Of a DNA stretch of 64,000 bases, positions 13,146 to 49,745 are shown piece by piece (the stretch's first letter is position 1; the number at the start of each line of letters is the position of its first letter). The translations under genes were made by a program, and so were the position numbers. This stretch comes from Antilocapra americana (lineage: Eukaryota; Chordata; Mammalia; Artiodactyla; Antilocapridae), in the NCBI GenBank assembly GCA_007570785.1, contig ML664199.1, positions 17,078,523-17,142,522 on the forward strand, given 5' to 3'. The notes beneath the pieces were generated by a model that made no database searches, had not been told where the DNA came from, and saw only the letters and a list, made by a program, of their open reading frames with translations.

Positions 13146-13341
13146 TATGTCCACAGCTATTCACAAATCTTAGCTACATGATCACTCTATTTAAAACAGT
13201 ACCAAAGTTCTATATTGGGGTGTGTGTGTGTTGGGGTGTGTGTGTGTGTGTATACTGAGTCACCTGTGAAGTTGCCTATATGTCCACAGCTATTCACAAA
13301 TCTTAGCTACATGATCACTCTTATCTAAAACAGTACCAAAA
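13119..13341. repeat. Tandem duplication joined by a GT repeat
   Basis: The segment beginning actgagtcacctgtgaagtt at about 13119 and running to cagtaccaaa near 13207 is repeated with few changes at about 13254-13341. Between the copies lies ttggggtgtgtgtg twice. The first copy starts inside the reversed SINE head. Confidence 0.9.
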
Positions 13342-13774
13342 TGACCCTTTACCATTTTAGCCACCCAAGATTAGCCTTTCATTCATCCTTTGGTTACACA
13401 GTTTCTATATGAAGAATGACCACAGTTGGATTATTTAAAAATGAATCTTGAATCATGAAATTATAGAACCCTCCAAATTTATAAAATATAGTCTTCTTCC
13501 TGCAGTCAGGTGAATTACCTAATGATTGATTTCTAACAATGATTTTGAGTAACAGGCTCTAATTGTTTTAGTTATTTCAAGAAACTTCATAAAATTAAGG
13601 TTTTAACTTATACATCTATATGAATAAATCCATACTCATGAATACATCCAGGGTCACTTATATTGGAGTGATCTATAGATTTATACTAGACATCTTTACT
13701 TTTTAAGAGACACAACACTTCTTGTTATATAAACAATTGACTTTGAACTCAGACCAGAGGAAAATTAACAGTCC

Positions 13775-13910
13775 CTTTCATATCTGGAGAAGGGAAAGGC
13801 TACCCACTCCAATATTTTAGCCTGGAGAATTCCATGGACTGTATAGTCAGTCCATGGTGTCACAGAGAGTCGGATACAACTGAGCGACCTTCACTTCACG
13901 TCACTTCCTA
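13775..13910 (+). mobile_element. Bov-tA SINE, 5'-truncated
   Basis: It contains ctggagaagggaaaggctac, agcctggagaattccatgga and cagagagtcggatacaactg, ending in the ttcacttcac tail. Confidence 0.85.
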
Positions 13911-14127
13911 TCTGTAATTCATCTGAACTTTTCCATCCTCAAAGATAAACAAACTAACACTAACATTTCTCATTCCCATTGTCTTCAAATTAATGTGTAT
14001 TTTGGCCTAATAAAAGTCTTTTAGTCTAAGGCAATGAAATAAAGACAATGTGGTGCATGTACTTCATGAATTGTCTATCCTACTAATTATAAAAATAGGA
14101 AGACTACTAACAGCCAGTTTGTAATGT

Positions 14128-14315
14128 GTGCTCCCCGATGGCTCAGACAGTAAAGAATTGGCCTACAATGCAGGAAACCTAGGTCGGAAGATCCCCTGAA
14201 GAAGGAAATGGCAACCCACTCCAGTATTCTTGCCTGGAGAATCCCAAGGGCAGAGGAACCTGGCGGGTTACAGTCTATGGGGTTGCATATAGACACGACT
14301 GAGCAAGTAACACTT
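14128..14315 (+). mobile_element. Bov-tA SINE, near full length
   Basis: tRNA-like head (gatggctcagacagtaaaga), body (gaaggaaatggcaacccact) and tail (acacgactgagcaagtaac). Confidence 0.88.
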
Positions 14316-15189
14316 TCATATTTTTTTCACTTTACTTATAAGTTATCTGAATGTATTTGTAATTTAATCCTTGTAACAAATGTAAATGAGGCAAAAAAAA
14401 GTCCTACCTTTAAAACAATAAATAAAATTAGAGATAGCTTTATTTGTCATATCCTTGAGATCCTCACCTGTATCCCATCACTGAAGAAAGAACTGAGAAG
14501 TAGGAGCTTCCTGAGCCTCAGCTTTCCCACCAGGTTATACAACCGTCCCTTCATTATTTTTGGCATTTTCCTATGGTTCGAAAAAAAGTGTTGACAATTT
14601 TCTGCATCTATAATATTTTGGATGAGCAATTTCCATCCTATTGTGTTTCCTCACATATGGTGTTCTAGCTCAAATAGCACTGGTATTTTTATCTTGCACA
14701 ATTTGAGTATACCACTTTGAATTCTTCTTCACTGACAAGTATCCAAATTACCTAACACAAATGAGAAAACTCCATGTGTGTTCATTGATTTTCAGTCAAA
14801 AAGTGTCCAACAGAATCAGTGTATTTTACAGCTAGAAGGGATCATAAAGACAATGTAATCTCTCTTTAGAAGTGAGAATCTTCAGCAGAGAGGTTTAAGT
14901 GTCTCTGCTAGGTCAGGTTACCTAGTTGGTGGGAGAAAAAACTAGTAGCACTTCAGTACTTTTTTCTACATAAAAATGTCAATAGTTACTATAAAAATCC
15001 ATATTTTTTCAGTGTCTGCAGAGGATGTTTCAATAACAAATGATGAGCACATTTTTATAATATTGCATTAATCAGTACTGAAATTGAAAATTTGTGACTA
15101 TGAGTTATATAATATTATTGCTGTTCAGAATTTTTTCCTGTATCCATAAATAGATTGTGACCTCATTGGTTGGCAAAATACCTTTTTTT

Positions 15190-15193
<4 letters not shown>
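14316..15193. other. AT-rich intergenic, nothing recognised
   Basis: No gene, clear repeat family or RNA structure visible. Confidence 0.45.
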
Positions 15194-15234
<41 letters not shown>

Positions 15235-15252
15235 TATATATATACATATATA
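15194..15252. repeat. (TA)n(CA)n(TA)n microsatellite
   Basis: Compound alternating purine-pyrimidine repeat, about 59 bases. Confidence 0.95.
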
Positions 15253-15440
15253 ATTGAAGATAGTTGACTTATAATGTTTCAGGTTTCTAGCAAGGTGACT
15301 CAGTTATATATATACACATATATTACTTTTCACATTATTTTCCACTATAGGTTTTTACAAGATATTGACTATAGTTCCCTGTGCTATATAGTAAACCTTT
15401 GTTGCTTGTTGCATATATTTTTTCAAAATTCTATTCATTC
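15253..15440 (-). mobile_element. Old L1 3'UTR fragment
   Basis: Antisense L1 signature: gaagatagttgacttataat, tttcaggtttctagcaaggt and ttccctgtgctatatagtaa. The TA repeat at its left marks the former A-rich tail. Confidence 0.75.
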
Positions 15441-16156
15441 TAGCATTCTATTCATACTAAGTTAAACAAGTGGAATCAAAATGTCATAAACTTTTTAGCT
15501 AGGCAAAAATTCATAAGTTTTCTAAAATACATATGGTATGTTACATACATTATATACATGTATACAAAGGCCTATGCTTGATAAAGGCTTGAGAAAGAAC
15601 ATAAAAAAAAAAAAGCGAGATGGAGAAACTGGAAAACATAGACTAAATGATACGTAAGCACTGAATAGAAATAGAAAAAGTGAAACACACTAGATAAAAG
15701 GCACAATTTCTTTTTAAATAATCTTTTTATATCCCTTAATAAACCTACACATACATGAACCATTTAACAGCTGGGAAGAGACTGACATAAATACATTTAT
15801 ATTTTAGACTAATACTCTATGACTCAAAATAGAATCAAACAACTGTCATCCTGTATGAATGCAGGTGAATATGTTGTTTGGAGACACATAAAGTTGAGAA
15901 AACGTCTTTTATTTTTCCTATCAAGCAATTAAGATTGTCCCTAATGGTGAGGGGATTTAGGCACTTCAAGAGACTGGTGAAGACTAGAACAGAAATTAGA
16001 AGGAATGATGAGAGTTGACTGAGTCTTAACACATCTGGTAGCATATGAAGTTCAAACTGCTCAATAAAAATAATAGCTAACAATAACTGAGGACTTAGTA
16101 CATGTTTGGCTCTCGTCTCCGTGCTCCTGAGTTAAATCATCTACACTTCGCAAGTC
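15441..16156. other. Intergenic, no feature recognised
   Basis: AT-rich, with a short poly-A at 15603; no coding signal. Confidence 0.45.
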
Positions 16157-17455
16157 AGTTCAGTCACACACTTGTATCTAACTCTTTGCAACCCCATGGA
16201 CTGTAGCACACCAGGCTTCCCTGTCCATCACCAACTCAAACTCCTGTCCATCGAGTCAGTGTTGCCATCCAACCATCTCATCCTCTGTCATCCCCTTCTC
16301 CCCCTGCCTTCAATCTTTCCCAGCATCAGGGTCTTTTCAAATGAGTCAATTCTTTGCATCAGGTGGCCAAAGTACTGGAGTTTCAGCTTCAGCATCAGTC
16401 CTTCCAATGCATATTCAGGACCGATTTCCTTTAGGACTGACTATTTGATCTCCTTGTAGTCCAAGAGACTCTCAAGAGTCTTCTCCAACACCACAGTTCT
16501 AAAGCATCAATTCCTCCTTGCTCAGCTTTGTTTATACTCCAACTCACACATCCATAAATGACTACTGGAAAAACCATAGCTTTGACTAGATGGACCTTTT
16601 GGGAAAAATAATGTCTCTACTTTTTAATATGTTGTCTAGGTTGGTCATAGCTTTTCTTCCGAGGAGTAACCATATTTTAATTTCATGGCTGCAGTCACCA
16701 TCTGCAGTGATTTTGGAGCCCAGAAAAATAAAGTCAGCCACTGTTTCCATTGTTTCCCATATATTTGCCATGAAGTAATGAGACCAGATGCCATTGATCT
16801 TAGTTTTCTGAATACTGAGCTTTAAGCCAACTTTTTCACTCTCCTCTTTCAACTTCATCAAGAGGTCCTTTAGTTCTTCTTCACTTTCTGCTATAAGGGT
16901 GGTGTCATCTGCGTATCTGAGGTTATTGATATTTCTCCCAGCAATCTTGATTCCAGCTTGTGTTCCATCCAGTCTGGCGTTTCACATGATGTACTCTGCA
17001 TATAAGTTAAATAAGCTGGGTGACAGTATACAGCCTTGATGTACTCCTTTTCCTATTTGGAACCAGTCTGTTGTTCCATGTCCAATTCTAACTGTTGCTT
17101 CCTGACCTGCATACATATTTCTCAAGAGCCACGTCAGGTGGTCTGGTATTCCCATCTCTTTCAGAATTTTCCAGTTTATTGTGATCCACACAGTCAGAGG
17201 CTTTAGCATAGTCAATAAAGCAGAAGTAGATGTTTTTCTGCAACTCTCTTGCTTTTTCGATGATCCAGCGAATGTTCGCAATTTAATCTCTGGTTCCTCT
17301 GCCTTTTCTAAAACCAGCTTGAACATCTAGAAGTTCATGGTTCACATATTGCTGAAGCCTGGCTTGGAGAATTTTGAGCATTACTTTACTAGCATGTGAG
17401 ATGAGTGCAGTTGTGTGGGAATTTGAGCATTCTTTGGCACTGCTCAAATGGAGCA
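16157..17455 (-). mobile_element. BovB LINE, 3' part with reverse-transcriptase core
   Basis: Minus-strand reading gives RT blocks over several frames: VQAGFRKGRGTRD (near 17300), GVHQGCILSPSLFNLYAEYIM (16982-17050) and the intact catalytic YADD at 16904-16915. The + strand starts with the reversed BovB end (gtcagttcagtcacacactt). Frameshifts make it inactive. Confidence 0.93.
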
Positions 17456-17570
17456 ATGGAGTGTCTAGTTTTTCCCTTCTCCAGGGATCTTCCCCACCCA
17501 GGAATTGAACTGGGGTCTCCTGCACTGCAGGTGGATTCTTTACCAACTGAGCTATCAGGTAAGCCCACTA
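17456..17570 (-). mobile_element. Bov-tA SINE fragment
   Basis: The reversed SINE head and body (ccttctccagggatcttccc, cactgcaggtggattcttta, ccaactgagctatcaggtaa) abuts or interrupts the BovB. Confidence 0.85.
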
Positions 17571-18259
17571 AGTATCAAACTTCTATTCATTTACTCTTCT
17601 TCCTCTTAGGACTTAAGCTCATTTCTGTACAATGATTCCTGAGATCATACCTCAGCGAACCTCTGCTGGCCTGTATCTTTCAAGGTAAATGTAAACACGT
17701 ACTAAGACTGAGGCTGGGTTACAAAATATATGCATGTGCATAGTCCAATATACAGCAGAATTAATTCAAAAAGGAATCTTCTTTTCCCATTATCTAGGGA
17801 AATGCAACAGCGATGCCAAAGACATTTGGCCCTGGTAGTGGAAATTGGGAAGCAATGGTGAAATGAGGTAAGACATTCCAGGGCCAGAAAGTGGTCTCAA
17901 GTCTTCAGTTGCTTCTCTCAGGAGCTTGCTCTTTTTGGATAAGAGCTACATGTACAAGCCACGATCTGCTGCCACAGCCTCCAGTCCCCTCTACCTGATT
18001 CTGAACTCTGCTCAGGCTGGAGCAGAGATGCCCACTAGGCGGGGAGTCTCGTTTGTAGGAGATGAGTGTTCCCTTGCTTTATTTTACTGTTTGCAGCCAG
18101 CCTGGGTAATGAGGATCTGTCAGAAATCGTGGAGAACAGCGACAGCCAAGCTTTCTCATGCAAAGACTAAGCAGCTCAGGAGCAGCAAGTCATGACTTGC
18201 ACAGTATTAAATGGATCACAGGATAACAAGCTTCTCTCCTGCCTGCCTGCCCTTTTGGA
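17571..18259. other. Upstream flank of the C2orf73 promoter
   Basis: No repeat or exon is recognised. Composition rises gradually towards the CpG island. Confidence 0.4.
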
Positions 18260-18543
18260 ACCAGCTCTGGCAGACGTGGGCAAAACCGGGGCGGCGTCCT
18301 GCGGGGCTCTAGAGGGCGGGCGATGCAGAGAAGCAAATAACTCAGCCCCGGACCCTGCACCAGGGCCACGGGCCGAACGGGAGGCTCCGGAACCGATCCC
18401 CAAAGACAGACTGGGCCCTGATAAATATCCCGCCCGTCCGGAATTGGGGAGCAGAACTTGCAGCGGGTCTGCAGTCCGATCCAGCCAGCCACTCCCTCCC
18501 CACCACCAGCCTCACCCGCTTGCTGCGGAGCTGACTATGCTAC

Positions 18544-18555
18544 TGCGCCTGCGCA
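18544..18555. promoter_or_regulatory. NRF1-type binding site
   Basis: TGCGCCTGCGCA matches the NRF1 consensus (YGCGCAYGCGCR), with C for A at one core position, a variant NRF1 tolerates. It is about 170 bases upstream of the start codon inside the CpG island, the usual setting for NRF1 sites. Confidence 0.75.
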
Positions 18556-18606
18556 GTCCTGGTCCCGCCACTCCCACGCTTTCAGAGGCCTCTTGCCCAG
18601 CTTGCT

Positions 18607-18619
18607 GTTGCTTAGCAAC
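18607..18619. promoter_or_regulatory. RFX X-box (ciliary promoter motif)
   Basis: GTTGCTTAGCAAC is an almost perfect palindrome: GTTGCT and AGCAAC half-sites around one central base. It fits the RFX X-box (GTNRCC, spacer, RGYAAC) with one T-for-C difference. RFX2/3 use such sites to drive ciliary and spermatid genes. The site lies 107 bases before the C2orf73 ATG. Confidence 0.8.
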
Positions 18620-18726
18620 GCACAAGTCACAGTCGCGGGTTCTCCTCGTGTCCCTTTCCGGGCAGGGTTTTGTCCAGGGTTTTCCCTTAAGGCTCCTCAT
18701 TGCCTCAAGTCAGACCGTAGAAGCCC

Positions 18727-43898
<25,172 letters not shown>

Positions 43899-44040
43899 AT
43901 TACCTTCTTCAGAAAAATACATAAACCTTGGAATGTAGAGAAATTTCAGAATCATCATACAGGCCCTCACATTTGTTTTTTCCTTGATCGATAACCTCAA
44001 AAATTACAATTTATATAAAATGGGAAAATGAAAAAGGGAT

Positions 44041-44046
44041 AATAAA
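44041..44046 (+). terminator. Candidate poly(A) signal of C2orf73
   Basis: AATAAA occurs 142 bases after the stop codon and is the first canonical signal downstream. A second, at about 44407, could give a longer 3'UTR. Confidence 0.55.
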
Positions 44047-44189
44047 ATACACCAAAAGTTCAAGTGTGGTCTTCAATGAGTGATGGACATGAGACATTTC
44101 TATGTCATATTTATAAATATAACAGCTTTGTTTTACACAACAATGGATGTAATTAACAAATATAAAACTCTTAGAGGAGAGGCCCTGTT

Positions 44190-44345
44190 AGACAGTCATT
44201 AATCATGGCTTTACAATCAAACTGGGGTTGAAATTTTGGCTCCAGCACATATAAGCGATGTGACCTTGGATAAATTACTTAACCTCTCTAGAAGTCAGTC
44301 TCCTCATCCATAAAATTAGGATAATAGCAATTTCATAAGGATATT
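44190..44345 (+). mobile_element. MIR SINE
   Basis: The strings ttttggctccagcacatata, gatgtgaccttggataaatt and ctcatccataaaattaggat are the MIR core in sense orientation. Confidence 0.8.
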
Positions 44346-45169
44346 AAGCATGAGATCATACACACTGATCAGTGATCAATGTAACCACATCATCACTATT
44401 ACTATAAATAAAATTTCAGTTTAAGGATAACATTCTCCCATATACTTGAATTTTCCTCCTATTCTAAAATTTTGAACTGTTTTATATGCAGTTAAGAGTG
44501 TGAAAACTAAAAACATTTCTCCAGTACAAGATACACAAACATACCCACTTAATTCAAAGGCATGAGTACCTAGAATATCAAAATATTTCCTAAACTGATT
44601 TCTATTTCACTTAAATTATTTCTAGAACTAACTCACTCTTTGCCATTTTGGCTTGGTTTGATATGGTTAAATCTTCCAGTTATTCTCTTTGATACATTTT
44701 GTGCCAAAAAATGTATCTGTTATAAGCTTGTTGTATTGCTGTGTTGTGTTGCACACAAGTGGAAGTAGGTAAAGTATTCCTCTGATGCCTAAAAGAGTAT
44801 TTACGTACACAACAACTTTCCAAGGGAACTTATCAGTTGCACTCTATTATCTGTAGTACTAGTAGTAAGACTCTAGGTATATCTTTATTCCTTCACTAAA
44901 GACACTTTAATAGACTGCAAACAACCAAATGCCATTATTAAATATTTGTGTATTGGGGACTTCTGCTTCTTACAACATGGCAGATTAAACCAAATAGTGA
45001 ATCCCTTTTATTACAAATATGCTGAAATGCTGAATAAAATGGAACAATAAAATTCATAGCCCAGCTCACAAAACAGAGAAAATCTCATTTGCAAAATAGA
45101 GAACTTGCTTATATTATGTATCAATACCTGTCTTGAAGATCTCTCCTTGTTAACACATGTAGACTACCT
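44346..45169. other. Intergenic downstream of C2orf73
   Basis: AT-rich, no gene recognised; possible further AATAAA signals. Confidence 0.4.
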
Positions 45170-45475
45170 TATTATTTTTTTATTGAGGTATAGTTGATTT
45201 ATAATAAAGCTGTATTAGTTTCTGGTGTACAGCAAAGTGATTCAGTTATACATACATGTACATATTCTTTTTCCATCCTGTTTATTACAGGATATTCCCT
45301 GTAATAAACTTTCTCTGTGCTGTACCAGAGGACCCTATTTTCTATATAATAGTTCATATCTGACAGTCCCAAACTCCTAATTTACCTCTACCCAACCCTC
45401 TTCCCTTTGGTAACCATAAGTTTGTTTTTTTCTGTCTGTCAGTCTGTTTCTGTTTTGTAAATAAGTTCATCTGTA
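45170..45475 (-). mobile_element. Old L1 (L1MA-like) 3' end
   Basis: Antisense signature tttattgaggtatagttgat, agtttctggtgtacagcaaa and agtgattcagttatacatac. Confidence 0.82.
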
Positions 45476-45776
45476 GACTACCTCATTATTTTAACAAGCT
45501 TTGGTGTGCTGGAGAAAGGAATGGAGGTTGTTAGTAGATTTGGAGAGAGGTCTTAAAGGCCTTAAAAAAAATTTGTTAAAGTATACACTACTTTTTTTAA
45601 AAAAGGCTTTGGACTTGAATTGTAATTCACATTGCAACAGAGATGGAACCTTATGGCCTCCGAAGTAGAGAGATGGAACTGAAATTTGCATAAAGCTAGA
45701 ACTCTGGAATAGCTGGTCCCTCGTTACAAGGCAGATTAAAAGAATTGCAATATTTAACTATTTTTATGAGACTTAG

Positions 45777-45987
45777 CCCAAATCAGTGGCTCAGACAGTA
45801 AAGAGCCTGCCTGCCATGCAGGAGCAGGAGACCTGGGTTCAATCCCTGGGTCGGGAAAATCCCCTGGAGAAGGGAATGGCAACCGACTCCAGTATTCTTT
45901 ACTAGAAAATCCCATGATGGAGGAGCCTGATGGGCCCCGACCACGGGGTTGCAAAAGAGTTGGACACAACTGAATGACTCACACACA
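45777..45987 (+). mobile_element. Bov-tA SINE with target-site duplication
   Basis: Complete head, body and tail (gtggctcagacagtaaagag, aagggaatggcaaccgactc, gttggacacaactgaatgac). The flanking 12-base repeats tatgagacttag (45765-45776) and tatgagatttag (45988-45999) differ at one base. Confidence 0.92.
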
Positions 45988-45999
45988 TATGAGATTTAG

Positions 46000-46572
46000 T
46001 ATGCAGTGATAGAGGTACATGATCAGTCTGCCATCTTGAGTCAATCTTTAATTTTCTTTAAGTAAATCATTTGTAAACTTAGTACGTTAATTATGAGTAG
46101 ATCACAGAGACTCTGAGATAGACCTCGAAGTTGACTGACAATCACTGAGCATTGCTACAGTCCTTCTGCCTTAGACAACATGCTTTAGTGAGGAAGAGAG
46201 GGTCTGGATCCAGTTAGTGGACTACTGCCATAGTCTAGGTCTGTCGTTTTCAATATTTTCAAGTATGAGGACATCTTTTCTGCATTATATAAAGATTTTA
46301 TGTTCCCGCACAAAATAGTAATTGGACTTTTTTGAATAAACAATAACAAAATGCAATGATGACTTTCAGGTTCAATTCTCTGTTTTTAACTGCTAAGAGT
46401 CTCTCTCTCCACAATGAATTCCACAGTCTATTAAACTTATAACTGCCTGTCAGTATAAGTGCTGCTCTTAAATTTTGCCAGACTGTTTGAATGTTTCCAT
46501 ATAGTTCCCTTATTAGGTATTTTCATAGAATGATAGCTTTTACCAGGAAACAGGATCTTTTTTTTCATTAAT
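46000..46572. other. Intergenic, nothing recognised
   Basis: No feature seen. Confidence 0.4.
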
Positions 46573-46620
46573 GGGGGTCACAGAGAGTTGGACACAACTC
46601 AGCAACTAAACAACAATAAC
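46573..46620 (+). mobile_element. Short BovB/Bov-tA tail remnant
   Basis: Only the end is present (gggggtcacagagagttgga, cacaactcagcaactaaac). Confidence 0.7.
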
Positions 46621-46764
46621 AAATCAAACAAAACACATTTCTTCACATAATATTTTAAAACCTTAATGAATGTGTTAATGGTTTCAATCCTTGATGCTAC
46701 TATTAATAATACCATAAATTTATATTATGTGATTTAAGCTTTAACATATTTTTTAGTCTACTGT

Positions 46765-46965
46765 CTCATTTGATCCTTATAAAAGTTCTATGAAGCAGGC
46801 AAATAATAATATGTCAAATTTACAGCTAATCACAGGCTCAGAGAATTTAAGTAATTTCCCCAAGTCTGCAATTAGCAAGCAACAAAGCAAGGACCTGAAT
46901 CTAATCTCAATGCTCTTGTCCATTAATTCCCAAATGTCAACCACTGGGCAATGCTGGCGCATCAT
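46765..46965 (-). mobile_element. MIR SINE
   Basis: Conserved pieces cacaggctcagagaatttaa and agcaaggacctgaatctaat. Confidence 0.75.
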
Positions 46966-47717
46966 AAATGAGTAAACAAAGACAGTATAAGAAATATCAA
47001 AGCAAATAATTTCAACACTTATTGAAAGATTTTCATTCTATTGCTTTGGGGATTTAAAATTCTCTCTGCCAGACGTTTTATCACTATGATGGACTAAATT
47101 GGTATGTCCATCAACTAACACCAATCACTCCTAACACAGATAAAAGCTCAATCAAATATATTAAAAAGGTTGAAATATACAACTAAGCACTAAAACAAGA
47201 AATTAAAATTCTCAAATACCAGAAGTAAAGAGAACACTAAAAAGTGGTGAGTAAGGTGTGAGGCTAAAGAGGCAACTGAAGAAGTGGAATCAGAAGTTGA
47301 ACTTAAGGGCTGGGATTTTAATATCTGCGCTGAAAAGGGAGCTGAGATTCCAAGCAGTGGAGTTGGGGTTAAGCATACAACCAGGATTCCAGAAGAGATT
47401 TGCTGCTTTGAAAAGGATTCTAGAATATCTCCTGTCATTAGCCTGAGAATTAGGGGAGAAAGCAGAATGATTACCACCCATGTGACATATCTCCCGAACT
47501 GAACTGTGCACAGGTGTGTAGGCCAAATGTGCGTTCATGAATAGTGCAGGAGACTGAAACAGAGGTAGCAATACAGAAGCTGGCTCAAACCAGGAAAACC
47601 TGAAGGCTGCTGGCAAAGACAAATACAAAACTGCTCCATGATAACCCTTTACAATCCTAGATACACGAGACAGTATAGAAAGAAATGCCCAAGATGAGAT
47701 GAAAACACACACACAAA
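46966..47717. other. Intergenic, nothing recognised
   Basis: No gene or repeat family assigned. Confidence 0.4.
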
Positions 47718-47925
47718 CATGGCTTCGCTGGTGGCTCAGATGGTAGAGAATCTGTCTGCAAAGCAGGAGACCTGGGTTCAATCCCTGGGTCAGGAAGGTC
47801 CCCTGGAGAAGGAAATGGCTACCCACTCCAGTATTCCTGCCTGGAGAATTTCATGGACAGAGGAGCCTGGCGGGCTACAGTCCACGGGGTCTCAAAGAGT
47901 TGAACAAGACTGAGTGACCAACGCT
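47718..47925 (+). mobile_element. Bov-tA SINE, full length
   Basis: Head atggcttcgctggtggctca, body cccctggagaaggaaatggc, tail aagagttgaacaagactgag. Confidence 0.92.
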
Positions 47926-47956
47926 ATGACTATAAATCACTTATCAGTGACTAACA

Positions 47957-47957
47957 C

Positions 47958-47999
<42 letters not shown>
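47957..47999. repeat. (GT)n microsatellite
   Basis: About 20 uninterrupted GT units, 32 bases after a Bov-tA SINE. Confidence 0.97.
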
Positions 48000-48001
<2 letters not shown>

Positions 48002-48170
48002 CTTTTATGGGAAGAAGGTAGGAGAATTCATTCCCCCAAGAATTACAGATGGTAGGGCAGAGAGACTATGAAGTGTGCATGTGTGTGTGTTTATCTATTT
48101 TATGGGAAGAAGTTAGGAGAATTCATTCCCCCAAGAATTACAGACAGTAGGGCAGAAAGACTATGAAGTA
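47999..48170. repeat. Tandem duplication beside the GT repeat
   Basis: Copy A (about 47999-48074) and copy B (about 48091-48169) share gggaagaa(g)gtaggagaat, ttcattcccccaagaattac and gactatgaagt with a few substitutions. They are joined by a short (GT)n. Confidence 0.93.
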
Positions 48171-48269
48171 AGTACAGTACACTTAAATGATTTTAGATAT
48201 AAAAGAATAAAAACCATACAGTAAAAAATAACAGGCATATTTCAGGGGAAAAGTTATAGAAATCTAAAG

Positions 48270-48715
48270 ATAAAAAAATATATCATTTTTTGCAGTGATA
48301 TGGATGGACTTAGAGAGCATCCTACTAAGTCAAAGAACAATAAATACTACTGCATGATATTACTTATAATGTGAACTCTAAAAAATAATATAAATGAATG
48401 TATATGCAAAACAGAAACAGACTCACAGATATAGAATACAACTAGTTGTGGGGGAAAAAAAAGCTGCAATCAAAGGAGAGAGGTAATGGGGAGGGGCAAA
48501 TTAGGGGTATGGGACTTAGAGATACAAATGCCTATGTATCAAATAGGTAAGTAATAAGGATATACTGTGTAGCACAGGGAATTATAGCCATTATCTTGTA
48601 ATAACTTTTAATGGAGTATACTCTGTTGATACTGAATCACCATGCTGTATGCCTGAATTTAATATAATATGGTAAATCAACTATACTTCAATAAAATATG
48701 TATCATTAAAAAAAA
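48270..48715 (+). mobile_element. Old L1 3' fragment
   Basis: The L1 ORF2 end and 3'UTR are recognisable: gcagtgatatggatggactt, tactgtgtagcacagggaat, ggtaaatcaactatacttca. Confidence 0.82.
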
Positions 48716-49745
48716 CTCAGTAGACAAAACATAGCTCAAAAGAAAATCAGTAAATTGGAAGGTAAAGCTGAATAAATCTCAGAGAATATAACACAAAAAG
48801 ATTAAAACATATTAGAAAGAGGCAAAAGAACAGAATGTTAGTAAGAATGTAATGTTACGGAGAGTTCCAGAAGGACATAATAGAGGGAATACATGAGAAA
48901 TCTGCAACCAGAAAAATGGCTATGAGGGAGATTACTTACTTGTTTCCAGTAACCAATCTCCCCCTCTGACTTATTTATAGAATCACCCATTTTCAGCTGG
49001 GAATTTGGTTGCTTAGACTAACGAGTATTTTCCAGCTTCCCTTGTATCTGGACTGACCATATGACTATGTTCTGAGATATAACTAAAACAGCAGAACAGC
49101 TTCCAGAAATATACTTAAAGGGAGGAGGTAGGCCCTTCTTTATACTTTTTCCTTCCTAGTAACTGGAATGCAGGTGCTAAGGTTTGAGTAGAGAATCTAC
49201 TTGTGGAGGATGGCGGAACAATGAAATAGAAGGGTTCCAGAGCCCATGGCATCATTAAACACCACCTGGAAGGCTTAATTTATGTGAGAAAGAAACATCT
49301 AATTTGTATACATTACCCTGATTCAGAGTTTTTCTGGTTTTTTGGTTTGCTTTCGTCACTTGCAGCAGAATCTCATCCTAATTTACACAATGATTAAGAA
49401 TTTTCTAGGACTGAAGAAATATGTGAGTCTTCAATTTGTAGGAGCAAATAATTTTGAGCTAGAAAAATGTATTTAAATTCATACATGAACATATCATGAA
49501 ACCACAGAACATCAAGTATAAAGAAATAAAGCTTTGACGCAAATAGAGAAAAGAGATTCTTGCCTATAAAGGGAAGGCAATAGCAAAGGCAATAGACTGC
49601 ATTCTCAACAACAGATGTTAAGAAGATGGTGGAGTAGTGTCTTGAAGTACAGAAGGCAATAATGGTCAACATAGTATTTCATGCTTAATTAAACTGTAAT
49701 TCAAGAATGAAGACAAAACATGGACATTTTCTAACATATACAGAT
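48716..49745. other. Intergenic, nothing recognised
   Basis: No gene or clear repeat family seen. Confidence 0.4.

Larger units (their letters stand above)
18260..18726 (+). promoter_or_regulatory. CpG-rich promoter and 5'UTR of C2orf73
   Basis: This stretch is visibly GC- and CpG-rich (for example gcggcg, gggcgggcg and ccgcccgtccgg) against AT-rich surroundings. It contains GC boxes near 18315 and 18430, an NRF1 site and an RFX X-box, and it ends at the predicted start codon. The transcription start cannot be fixed from sequence alone. Long open frames across it on both strands are GC-driven artefacts. Confidence 0.8.
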
